NCBI RefSeq assembly: GCF_001440395.1
Contig: NZ_LLXZ01000010.1
Coordinates: 1-53,828, forward strand
Source: Bradyrhizobium jicamae
Lineage (GTDB): Bacteria; Pseudomonadota; Alphaproteobacteria; Rhizobiales; Xanthobacteraceae
Direction: 5' to 3'
Length of the DNA stretch: 53,828 bases
In this document: one piece after another, positions 1 to 6,346 of the stretch
How positions within the stretch are numbered: position 1 is the first letter of the stretch
Layout of the letters: the number at the start of each line of letters is the position of its first letter
Notes under the pieces: generated by a model
The model's input: the letters and a program-made list of their open reading frames with translations, nothing else
What the model was told of the DNA's origin: nothing
Database searches by the model: none
Position numbers and translations under genes: made by a program

Positions 1-310
1 GTTTGATCCGGCGCGTCGGGTAAATTTCGTCGAAATGGCTAAACACACCGACGCGGTGTTCCGGCTTGTAAGGATTGCCTTGCAAGACGGCCTCGACATA
101 AGTCGGTACCGGAAACCCCTGCGCAGCTCCGTAAAGTTCAGCATCCGGGCCCGTCGCAGAGAACACTGGTGCGGCATTGCCCGCCGCGTTTCCACTGGCA
201 TCTATTGGTTTGGCCGTGACCAACGGCGTTCCGGTAGCCATTTGCGCAACGCTCGCGGCGATACCGACGAGCGCGTCACGACGGGAGAAAGAAAGCGATT
301 TGGCGCGCAT
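1..310 (-). CDS. Serine hydrolase (beta-lactamase class C type), N-terminal part, cut by window edge
   Basis: Only the first 103 codons lie in the window. The start ATG at 310 is followed by a twin-arginine-like leader (FSRRDALVGIAASVAQM), so export by Tat is likely. After an alanine-rich stretch come YGAAQGFPVP and YSHFDEI-like residues (GVFSHFDEIYPTR), which I associate with class C beta-lactamase-related serine hydrolases of Bradyrhizobium. The catalytic SxxK and YxN motifs would be beyond the edge, so the activity cannot be confirmed. Upstream a weak GAGG precedes the ATG. The forward reading frame across the same bases has no recognisable content and is a shadow. Confidence 0.55.
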   Translation of the reverse strand, partial: MRAKSLSFSRRDALVGIAASVAQMATGTPLVTAKPIDASGNAAGNAAPVFSATGPDAELYGAAQGFPVPTYVEAVLQGNPYKPEHRVGVFSHFDEIYPTRRIK

Positions 311-668
311 CCAGCTATAAGCCTCGTTCCAACATCGAACGAGGGTATATCATGCACGAAGCAGCCGGTCTCCTATTGGCCCTTAGCCGAAGATCACATT
401 GGCCGCCTGCAGGTCGACTCGTGGGGTAGACCGGACGTAGCTCAGCGTGACCAAGTCCGGCTTTTGACCCGACCCGGACATCAGTGTCAGTTAGCCCGCC
501 TCACAAGCAATAAGGAATGCCGCCGGGCGGCCGATATTGCATAGCGCGCAGCCGATAAAATCATGCAGGCTTGTTATGCGCGGATGTGAAAATCCGCGAG
601 CATTGATAAAGATCAATGGGTCAATCCTCTCCTTATGGAGAGGTAGGGCCACACATTGGGAGGGCTAA
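311..668. other. Intergenic region with an inverted repeat and a FixK/FNR box
   Basis: I see no supported gene here. There is a perfect 7-bp inverted repeat, CGCGGAT at 579-585 and ATCCGCG at 592-598, and a second short palindrome (CTCTCC / GGAGAG) around 627-644. The FixK/FNR box at 603-616 is listed separately. The stretch 350-545 resembles decayed intergenic DNA. Confidence 0.5.
603..616 (+). promoter_or_regulatory. FixK/FNR-type operator (TTGAT-N4-ATCAA)
   Basis: The sequence TTGATAAAGATCAA is a perfect dyad and matches the FNR/FixK consensus exactly. It lies 52 bp upstream of the start at 669, a position that suits an activator of that gene under low oxygen. A Crp/Fnr-family regulator is encoded at 4303-5040, but that protein being the cognate one is not shown. 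Confidence 0.75.
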
Positions 669-1103
669 ATGAAAATGCACCGGATGAATCAGACCGCTGC
701 TATGGCGCTGTTGCTGCTGACGGGTTTTGCAACGGCCTCCTTCGCTGACACCGGTACGGTGAGTGTCGTATTTACCAAGGGCGGCTTTATCGTCGACGTC
801 GGCGGCGGCCAGGGTGTACTGACCTTTAGGGGCAAGAGATATCCCTTCACGGTTTCAGGTATGAGCCTAGGCCTTTCGATCGGCGCCTCCACCAGCAAGT
901 TCGTGGGCAGGGCACTGAACTTGCGGAGGGCCGGCGATCTCGCAGGCAGCTATGTCGTAGCCGGCGCGGGCGGAGCGGTCGCCGGTGGAGCGGGGGGCGC
1001 GCAGTTGCAAAATGCCAACGGCGTTATCTTACAGCTCAGCGGTGCGCGGATCGGCGCTGAAGTTTCGGCCGCCGTCGGCGGCGTGACGATTACGATGCAA
1101 TAA
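669..1103 (+). CDS. Secreted small protein, glycine-rich, possibly EipA/DUF1134-like
   Basis: This is a 144-residue protein. An N-terminal signal peptide ends near ATASFAD (residue 27). The rest is rich in Gly, Ala and Val, with an RAGDLAGSYVVAGAGGAVAGG segment of the kind found in DUF1134/EipA periplasmic proteins (whose SAYVVAG-like stretch is similar), but the match is from memory and weak. GGGAGG sits eight bases upstream of the ATG. The FixK/FNR box at 603-616 points to oxygen-dependent control. The periplasm or outer membrane is the likely location, and the function is unknown. Confidence 0.75.
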   Translation: MKMHRMNQTAAMALLLLTGFATASFADTGTVSVVFTKGGFIVDVGGGQGVLTFRGKRYPFTVSGMSLGLSIGASTSKFVGRALNLRRAGDLAGSYVVAGAGGAVAGGAGGAQLQNANGVILQLSGARIGAEVSAAVGGVTITMQ

Positions 1104-1255
1104 GAACCTGCGCGACCGACTGCAAGCAACCGTCCGCGAATGGGGCTCGTCAAGATAGAGACCCCCAATGGCAGAAGACGGACGGACACTTGGCTGGCAC
1201 CGCGAGAGAGTAAGCTGAAGTGAGTGTTAGCTTTGCTATAATAGGATCTGAAGCG

Positions 1256-1684
1256 ATGCCCAAATTTACGGGAGTTGTCACAGACCGCGTGACAATCTCT
1301 GTACTTTTGCTGTCTTTGCTCGGCACGTCCAGCTACGCTCAGCAAACTACTGGACAGCTATTATTGAGTTCGGGATTCAATCCCATCGCTGCCATTACGC
1401 CCGAAATGATGGCACGTTTGAACTCTCTCCCGGCAAACCAATTCCTGCTACGGAGTAAGGGAGGGCGTCCCTACTACCTTTATGCGGACCCGTCGGGATG
1501 TGGCTGTGCCTACGTCGGTACGGTAGCTGCGATGGACAAATATCGTGCCGCATTCGGGGCGTTGCCTGCCGACACTCTTTCGTCCGGTGGCTTCACGATT
1601 CCGGAGCAGAACATAATCAACAGCATGGAACAGGACGACGCGAGCGCCCAATTCAACGACGACGTATTCGGTCCGAATTTTTAG
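1256..1684 (+). CDS. Secreted conserved hypothetical protein
   Basis: The protein has 142 residues from the ATG at 1256, preferred over an upstream start at 1220 because AGGA lies just upstream and because it begins directly with a signal peptide (hydrophobic ISVLLLSLLGTSSYA, cleaved before QQT). The mature part carries YYLYADPSGCGCAYVG, a motif I recognise from Bradyrhizobium hypothetical proteins. The Cys-x-Cys pair could form a disulfide or bind metal. The stop overlaps by a few bases the end of the opposing reading frame. Function unknown. Confidence 0.7.
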   Translation: MPKFTGVVTDRVTISVLLLSLLGTSSYAQQTTGQLLLSSGFNPIAAITPEMMARLNSLPANQFLLRSKGGRPYYLYADPSGCGCAYVGTVAAMDKYRAAFGALPADTLSSGGFTIPEQNIINSMEQDDASAQFNDDVFGPNF

Positions 1685-1963
1685 CCGATGTAGCAAGCTT
1701 CTGCTTTGTCGTGGCGGCTGAACGACCTGCGCGGGACAGGATGAATGTCGGAGGATGGCCCGATGGCGTCATGGCCAATAACCCCTGACATAATCGAAAG
1801 GACTATTGGTTCGTCGGCGTAGTAGCTGTTGCCATTGGAAATGGATATCTGGCCGCCGCCGCAAGTGTACAAATTTCCATCGGGGTCGGTTTGATAACAG
1901 GGTTGATGCACTGGCGCTTGTCACGAGAACAAGAGCGATAAAAAGCCCAAACACAATACGCAT
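1681..1963 (-). pseudogene. Small secreted protein, frameshifted
   Basis: Starting at the ATG at 1963, a clean signal peptide (MRIVFGLFIALVLVTSASA) runs in one frame. The mature part (CYQTDPDGNLYTCGGGQIS and NSYYADEPIVL) continues in another frame that takes over near 1905. A single-base indel would join them. It is either a decayed gene or an assembly error. The product would be a small periplasmic Cys-containing protein of unknown function. Confidence 0.45.
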
Positions 1964-2074
1964 TACTCAACTCCCCAACAAAGCCCCATTCCACCGTCCC
2001 GCGGCGTTGAGTCAATCGTGGGGCTAATAAATATGCCTAGTCAGACGGGAAGGGTGACTGAGCGCGCGGAACGG

Positions 2075-2371
2075 CTATCGTCGCTGAAATTGCAGCGGAA
2101 CATGCTTGTAACAAAGTCCATCTCGGGTATCAAAGTCCACACCATCGCCCACGCAAGGCACAGGTGGATTTCCAGGATATCGGAATGCTGTTGGATTGAA
2201 GGAAACAAACAATATCAGCGCGGCCGCGCCGGCCCACGCAATAATCACAATGTATCGTGCGTTCGTTGAGAGAGGAACCAACTGCTCTACGACACCCGCT
2301 GCGAGCCACGCCCACACGAGCACAGCTGGTAGCAGCGACAGGCATAGTGCCCATAGTTCAAAGGTGCTCAT
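2075..2371 (-). CDS. Small two-helix membrane protein
   Basis: The protein has 98 residues from the ATG at 2371. Two hydrophobic segments are visible, about residues 4-26 (ELWALCLSLLPAVLVWAWLA) and 42-60 (YIVIIAWAGAAALILFVSF), followed by a polar C-terminus with two cysteines. Its start overlaps by 14 bases the end of the frameshifted gene upstream on the same strand, which suggests a translationally coupled pair. A GGAAC about 30 bp upstream lacks a good EcfG -10. Function unknown. Confidence 0.5.
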   Translation of the reverse strand: MSTFELWALCLSLLPAVLVWAWLAAGVVEQLVPLSTNARYIVIIAWAGAAALILFVSFNPTAFRYPGNPPVPCVGDGVDFDTRDGLCYKHVPLQFQRR

Positions 2372-2610
2372 AGCCTGCAAGAGCTGCCTGCAGGGATTGG
2401 TTCCTAAAGCTCGTTTTAAGGGGGCCGAAAGCGCTGATGAGCCCGATCGCTATTGGGATGAGAGCGACGCAAATCCATAAATGCGGGCGCGCTAGAGCTC
2501 AGGCCGGCAATGAGGACCCAAAGACCAAACCCGACGAGTCCGAGCGATATGCATAGGCGACCGCTTTTTCCATGATCGAATCCAGACGCAAAACCGCGGG
2601 ATCGCATCAA
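2358..2610 (-). pseudogene. Small membrane protein, frameshifted
   Basis: The N-terminal half, from the ATG at 2610 or 2607, contains a membrane segment (SLGLVGFGLWVLIAGLSSS). The second membrane segment (LWICVALIPIAIGLISAFG) is in another reading frame and begins near 2480. A one-base change would restore a protein of about 83 residues ending at 2358. Upstream lie the hairpin at 2644-2675 and the EcfG promoter at 2721-2745, so this could be the promoter's target if the hairpin does not stop transcription. Confidence 0.4.
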
Positions 2611-2635
2611 ACTGGCGGACCTTTCGCTACCGCCA

Positions 2636-2714
2636 GATCAAACGGCCCCAGCTTCTGGAAGGACAAGCTGGGGCCGCCATTCCAATGCGCCAGGCTGGAA
2701 AGCTAACCGGCGCC
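2636..2714 (-). ncRNA. Candidate stress-induced small RNA, copy 1 (conserved core plus GC hairpin)
   Basis: An EcfG promoter just upstream would start a transcript near 2714. The transcript would contain a conserved GCGCATTGGAATGGC core and then a hairpin with 11-bp arms (GGCCCCAGCTT at 2665-2675 and AAGCTGGGGCC at 2644-2654, transcript sense). The loop is pyrimidine-rich (TCCTTCC, anti-Shine-Dalgarno-like) and a short U-containing tail follows. Copies at 24005-24083 and 26663-26740 keep the stem while changing its bases. Alternatives are a 5' leader of the following small membrane gene, or a tiny peptide starting at the conserved ATG. Confidence 0.5.
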
Positions 2715-2720
2715 AAGCAG

Positions 2721-2745
2721 AACGGGCCTAGTGACACTCTGTTCC
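2721..2745 (-). promoter_or_regulatory. EcfG-type promoter (GGAAC-N16-CGTT)
   Basis: On the minus strand the -35 GGAAC occupies 2745-2741 and the -10 CGTT 2724-2721, with a 16-bp spacer. It is an exact match to the alphaproteobacterial general-stress sigma factor consensus, and precedes candidate small RNA copy 1. Confidence 0.8.
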
Positions 2746-2760
2746 TAAATCCGCCGATTG

Positions 2761-2862
2761 CTATAACCACAGGGCGGCTACGATCAAGATGACCGCTCCA
2801 ACCACAAGGATCATCACGTCGATAGTGAGCCACTGGGGGACGCGCATCGCAAGTTTCGTCAT
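2761..2862 (-). CDS. 33-residue single-helix membrane microprotein
   Basis: The ATG at 2862 has an excellent ribosome binding site (GGGGAGGA, 8 bases upstream). The product is 33 residues: a basic start (MTKLAMRVPQW) and one long hydrophobic helix (IDVMILVVGAVILIVAALWL) that runs to the stop. It would sit in the inner membrane. It is too short for most gene finders. I see no EcfG promoter in front. It lies just beyond the first small-RNA-like element, head to tail with it. Confidence 0.65.
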   Translation of the reverse strand: MTKLAMRVPQWLTIDVMILVVGAVILIVAALWL

Positions 2863-3079
2863 GGGCCGGGTCCTCCCCAACCTGTATTCTCCGACGATCC
2901 CGAGCGAGACGCTGTGAGCTGGTTCACTACACCGGGAAAAAACGGCAATCGGTCGATCCACGTTAGCTTGCCCTTTGTCGGCTGATTCGCTACGCGCGAG
3001 GCAGGATACAGGTCCTCAACGCGCCGAAGGCAAATGACACTCATTTAGAGGTGGTAGCCTTCGGCCGCTTCCACATCGG

Positions 3080-3163
3080 TTAGTGAACTGCGCGAATCAA
3101 GTAATAACTAACACCGCCTATCACGATGACGGCAGGAACAGCCCACATGATGAATACTGGCAT
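3080..3163 (-). CDS. 27-residue single-helix membrane microprotein, stress promoter
   Basis: The ATG at 3163 is preceded by a perfect AAGGAGG seven bases upstream. The 27-residue product (MPVFIMWAVPAVIVIGGVSY, then YLIRAVH) is essentially one membrane helix with a short basic tail. An exact EcfG promoter ends 33 bp upstream of the ATG, so expression in the general stress response is likely. Promoter, ribosome binding site and hydrophobic sequence together make a chance reading frame unlikely. Confidence 0.7.
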   Translation of the reverse strand: MPVFIMWAVPAVIVIGGVSYYLIRAVH

Positions 3164-3196
3164 TTTGCGCCTCCTTCATACTTACCCACTCTGAGG

Positions 3197-3222
3197 AACG
3201 CTGCCGTATTGCCAGTTGTTCC
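3197..3222 (-). promoter_or_regulatory. EcfG-type promoter (GGAAC-N17-CGTT)
   Basis: The minus-strand -35 GGAAC is at 3222-3218 and the -10 CGTT at 3200-3197, spacer 17 bp. It directs transcription into the 27-codon gene at 3080-3163. Confidence 0.8.
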
Positions 3223-3475
3223 CGTCTCCAGGTTGGACGATGTTCCTCTTCGGAAAAACGGCACTTCTGAGCGCCGGGCCATTTAAGTTAAACGGCTTTC
3301 CTTCGGATCGGCACCATAGCGCAGCAAAACGCCCCCCAGAGCTACCGGCAGGGGCTTTGCGGGTGGACGGCGTGAGGCTGGACATGTGTGTGTCACACCA
3401 AGAACCCGACTCTTTTAATGCGCGCGCAAATCCCGCCGCCCGAGAGTTACGGCAGGAATAGGCGCATATCCCTTC
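3223..3475. other. Gene-free stretch
   Basis: I see no gene or clear signal in this stretch. The open frames on both strands have no recognisable content or ribosome binding sites. Confidence 0.4.
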
Positions 3476-3703
3476 TCAGTTCGACGTGCAAACCTTGATG
3501 GCTTTCATGCCAGACTCGGCTTCGGCCTTGGTCTTGTAAACGCTGTCGCCGCTGACCACGGTCACTTCCGATGACGCCGGCTTCGTTTCGGTGATCGTGC
3601 ATTTCTTGGTCTTGACGTCCTGCACCACGTAGAACGCTTGCGCGAACGCAGGTGCTGCAACTGCCGTCATAACTGCAGCGGCGATAAAGGTCGTTAGCTT
3701 CAT
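3476..3703 (-). CDS. Secreted small conserved protein
   Basis: The protein has 75 residues from the ATG at 3703, chosen because GAGGAGGA precedes it and it opens the signal peptide (MKLTTFIAAAVMTAVAAPAFA, cleaved before QAF). The mature part, FYVVQDVKTKKCTITETKP through a C-terminal KVCTSN, is a pattern I recognise from Bradyrhizobium hypothetical proteins. The two cysteines may pair. A near-consensus EcfG promoter is 48 bp upstream. Function unknown, periplasmic location expected. Confidence 0.8.
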   Translation of the reverse strand: MKLTTFIAAAVMTAVAAPAFAQAFYVVQDVKTKKCTITETKPASSEVTVVSGDSVYKTKAEAESGMKAIKVCTSN

Positions 3704-3751
3704 TCTGTCCTCCTCCTCGTAGTGCAGGCTGTTCCGGCCTGTGTTTGCACC

Positions 3752-3776
3752 AACTAGGCGAATTGCCACTTATTCC
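3752..3776 (-). promoter_or_regulatory. EcfG-like promoter, weak (GGAAT-N16-AGTT)
   Basis: Minus strand, -35 GGAAT at 3776-3772 and -10 AGTT at 3755-3752, with one change in each box. The spacing and the position before the secreted protein gene are right, but the match is imperfect. Confidence 0.4.
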
Positions 3777-3931
3777 CAACTGGACCTCGGAGCGCTTCCG
3801 AGTTTTTGAAAGTAGTGGAAGGAGTGGAATGATGGACGGGCGCCAAGAAGCAGGTTTGTCGGTTTGGGGATTGCGGCCCTGTATTTTGGTCTGATACTTG
3901 CGGCAGTTGCATCCATGTGAAGGGGTATAAA

Positions 3932-4064
3932 ATGCCTTTACAAGGTCGCCACAGCTTCAATCGCTCTGCTATTTGCCGCGGTCCTCATGCTGAGCAGTTA
4001 TCGGTTCGTGGATAGTCGCGCGCCAATCCACGATCCTGCAGTTCCCGTGCACGGGGTACGGTGA
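3932..4064 (+). pseudogene. Small secreted protein, frameshifted just after the start
   Basis: An ATG at 3932 (MPL) is followed, one base out of frame, by a convincing signal-peptide-like stretch (KVATASIALLFAAVLMLSSY) and a short polar tail ending at TGA 4062-4064. An indel in the run at about 3938-3943 would restore a 43-residue protein. GAAGGGG precedes the ATG. Function unknown. Confidence 0.35.
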
Positions 4065-4205
4065 AGATTCAACGCGTCCACGTGAGGTCGCGTGGTCCCA
4101 TCTGTCGCGGCGCGAACGGGGACGTCGGACGTGGAGAGGCGGCGTGCACGCCCAGACCCCTTCATTGTCGCCGACAAGCGCTGAGCCATGCTTGCGACTT
4201 TGAGG

Positions 4206-4290
4206 GATCCCAGGCGCCGGCGGGGCGACCAGTGGATTCATGAAATTAAGTACGGCGGCTACCGCGTTCAAATTCACCGAAACGGCGCTT
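4206..4290 (+). pseudogene. ligD: ATP-dependent DNA ligase (LigD-type) scrap
   Basis: The reading frame contains GDQWIHEIKYGGYRVQIHRNG, clearly the nucleotidyl-transferase motif I region of LigD-type DNA ligases (normally EIKYDGYR). The lysine of the KxDG motif is kept, but its Asp is Gly here, so even this motif is dead. Nothing else of a ligase surrounds it. A much longer relic of the same gene type lies at 50420-51289. Confidence 0.6.
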
Positions 4291-4302
4291 TTCTTTGGCA
4301 AG

Positions 4303-5040
4303 CTAGAGATCTGCCTCCACGGATGATTGTAAGTAGTCGCTATCAAAGCTTGCAAGCCGCACAAGAGAATCCCAGTCCTTGATCCTCACATGCTTGGAAT
4401 CCCACTCCACCAGCCCGAGCTGTCGAAGCTCCTGAATGACCCGATTGGCGTGAACCTGGGAGATACCGCTGGCGTCAGCAACGTCCATTTGAGTCCACGG
4501 CACGGAAAATGCGAGGTCGCGCGCCAATCCGACCATTTGAAGCCGTGCAGTTAATTCACAAAGGATATGAGCGATTCTTGCGATCGCGTCGCGGCGCCCC
4601 AAATTGACAATCCATTCTTGAGAAATAGCCGCCTGCATCAAAGTTTCGCGCCAGAATGCCCGCGCCAACCCAGGTGACCTATCAAGCACCTCCGTGAGTG
4701 ACGAGTGCGGCACGAACGCCACGACCGTAGGACCGAGCGCGCTGATACCGTGCTCGACCTTCGACAGGTAAAATGATGAAAGATCCGCTACATCACCAGG
4801 TACAAAGAACGAGGTGATTTGGCGACGCGAAGTCGCTATGGATTTGTGGCTGTACAGAAAACCACCCAGCACAAGCGTGCATCGTGATGATGAGTCGCCA
4901 TGCGAGACAACTTCTGCATCAGCGGAGTAGTTGGCGATCTTCAATGGAAGATCGATGAGGCGTTGCTTATCGTCAAGCGACAGGGCGTTTAACCGTTCCA
5001 GCCGTAGCAACAGCCGCGAGTATGGTCTTCCAATTTCCAT
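4303..5040 (-). CDS. Crp/Fnr-family transcriptional regulator
   Basis: The protein has 245 residues, normal for the family. The first part (about residues 25-130) is a cyclic-nucleotide-binding-type beta-barrel (SRCTLVLGGFLYSHK, ITSFFVPGDVADLSSFYL). The C-terminal part holds a winged helix-turn-helix (WTQMDVADASGISQVHANRV, about 185-205). It has no FNR-type cysteine cluster, so an oxygen-sensing iron-sulfur centre is not expected and the ligand is unknown. This group often carries a PGDxxD/L motif, as here. It is transcribed alone. No clear promoter was recognised in the 180 bp upstream. Confidence 0.9.
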   Translation of the reverse strand: MEIGRPYSRLLLRLERLNALSLDDKQRLIDLPLKIANYSADAEVVSHGDSSSRCTLVLGGFLYSHKSIATSRRQITSFFVPGDVADLSSFYLSKVEHGISALGPTVVAFVPHSSLTEVLDRSPGLARAFWRETLMQAAISQEWIVNLGRRDAIARIAHILCELTARLQMVGLARDLAFSVPWTQMDVADASGISQVHANRVIQELRQLGLVEWDSKHVRIKDWDSLVRLASFDSDYLQSSVEADL

Positions 5041-5490
5041 GCCTCACCCCGCTGGCAAGGCTATAGGACCGATGCCCTAACCTTGCAGAAATGGAGCGCC
5101 CAACGCGGAACGCTGAAATGTGCTCGCCGTGGGGCGAACAACTGGTCCTCGGGATTCCCAATAAGTCGGGTACCCGACACTCCCGGCAAGATGTGTCCCG
5201 TTGGCCGGGAAAAAGTAGCAATTAAACTTTGATCAAAGGCGAGCGTTCCAATAAGCGCGATTCTGGGTAGAGCCCGTGCGTCGGGTCTGTACCTGCTGTC
5301 GGTGTACTGGCGTCGGGCTGAGCATTTTCCTTGCGGGAACGGGGCGTTTGGGTCGGCGTTCTCTGCCGAAGCGACAATCGGGCGCTGAATTGAGGATATC
5401 CGACCGATAACGTGCAGAAGGGTCGGAGAAACAGGCGGCCGCAATACCCGAAGCAAAATCGCTGGCTCAATTCTGATAGAGGAGAAGCTG
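5041..5490. other. Intergenic region, no gene supported
   Basis: Between the regulator and the next gene I see no supported reading frame. A short self-complementary TTTGATCAAA lies at about 5228. A long reverse frame crossing this region has no recognisable content. Confidence 0.4.
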
Positions 5491-5835
5491 GTGTCGGCAC
5501 GAGAACGTTTGTCGGGACGGGACGGCATTGGTGCGATCTTTGTTCTCGAGATCGAGGGAAGACCGACGCTTGCCTTTGAAGCGCGTGATCGCACAGAAGC
5601 CCTTCAGATCGGTAGAGATGCTGGCCTGCGGATGAATCTGATGGAATTTACATCCAAGGGAGTTTCGATTTGCTCCTCGGAGTCAACGTTCAATATCCGA
5701 CTGGCAAGGCAGACAGAAATCGAAGTGTTCAAGAACGCGATCGAAGTGGCACCAAAGTGCGATCAACCCACAATGACTTTCCTGATTGGAATCGACGGTT
5801 TGGTGGTCGTAACCGTCGGGCCTGAGTCAACCTAA
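5491..5835 (+). CDS. Conserved hypothetical protein, 114 residues
   Basis: The GTG start at 5491 is supported by AGGAGAAG a few bases upstream. The protein is soluble with no signal peptide. It has an IFVLEIEGRPTLAFEARDRTEA segment typical of a small alpha/beta domain that I have seen in Bradyrhizobium hypothetical proteins, and a hydrophobic C-terminal strand (MTFLIGIDGLVVVTVG). It stands alone between intergenic regions. Function unknown. Confidence 0.7.
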   Translation: MSARERLSGRDGIGAIFVLEIEGRPTLAFEARDRTEALQIGRDAGLRMNLMEFTSKGVSICSSESTFNIRLARQTEIEVFKNAIEVAPKCDQPTMTFLIGIDGLVVVTVGPEST

Positions 5836-5996
5836 TACACAGCACGCATGTAAGGCTAACTGTTGATCGTTATGTCAACACGGAAGCGCAACCTGAACTT
5901 CTCAACGGCGAGGGGCGTTGGGGAATCGGCAGTGAAAAAGTGCGGGCCTAGAGACCCGCCGTCCGCCAATCGTCGCGGCTTGCGATTGCCACAAGC

Positions 5997-6185
5997 TCAA
6001 TTGGAAGGTTGTGCCGGTACAATATAGTCGCGATGCAAGGAGTTGGTCGTCCTATTTCCATCGAACCGCACCGTGATGCTGCTTCTATAGATGCCTCTAC
6101 CTACAACGGTGCCAATCTTTCCAGCGAGTCGAGGGCAACGAACAGACCCAAGCTCGCTCATCCTGACGCGAGTTCCGATCGGCAT
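5997..6185 (-). CDS. Small conserved protein, KOW/SH3-like
   Basis: The protein has 62 residues from the ATG at 6185, with GGAAG upstream. The sequence MPIGTRVRMSELGSVRCPRL then AGKIGTVVGR and ITVRFDG resembles a KOW-type small beta-barrel. It closely matches small Bradyrhizobium proteins that I remember. A longer reading frame upstream adds arginine-rich sequence without a good start. The role is unknown; binding to nucleic acid or protein is possible. Confidence 0.7.
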   Translation of the reverse strand: MPIGTRVRMSELGSVRCPRLAGKIGTVVGRGIYRSSITVRFDGNRTTNSLHRDYIVPAQPSN

Positions 6186-6346
6186 TTCGTGTGCTTCCTG
6201 ATGCGTCACACGCAAAACACTTCTTTCGTTCGGATAAATCAATGTGGCGCGGGGAGAGCATCTTGTCCGGCGAACATTCGCCCGGCCGATTTGGAACCGG
6301 CTAGACTGTCGCAGGTTCTCAGTGATCGTAAGGCGAGATCTAGCAA

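Noticed and set aside
405..420. GCCTGCAGGTCGACTC matches a common cloning-vector polylinker
   Set aside because: The match stops after 16 bases and the flanks are unlike vector sequence. It is probably chance in GC-rich DNA, though read coverage should be checked.
958..1345. Minus-strand frame antisense to the secreted protein genes
   Set aside because: No family, no ribosome binding site, and it spans two supported plus-strand genes.
2636..2690. Tiny coding frame starting at the ATG inside the GGAATGGCGGCC core
   Set aside because: The predicted peptides of the three copies diverge after a few residues while the RNA stem is kept, so RNA structure explains conservation better.
5061..5594. 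177-codon minus-strand frame before the Crp/Fnr gene
   Set aside because: It overlaps the supported gene at 5491 and has low-information, Pro/Ser/Arg-rich content.
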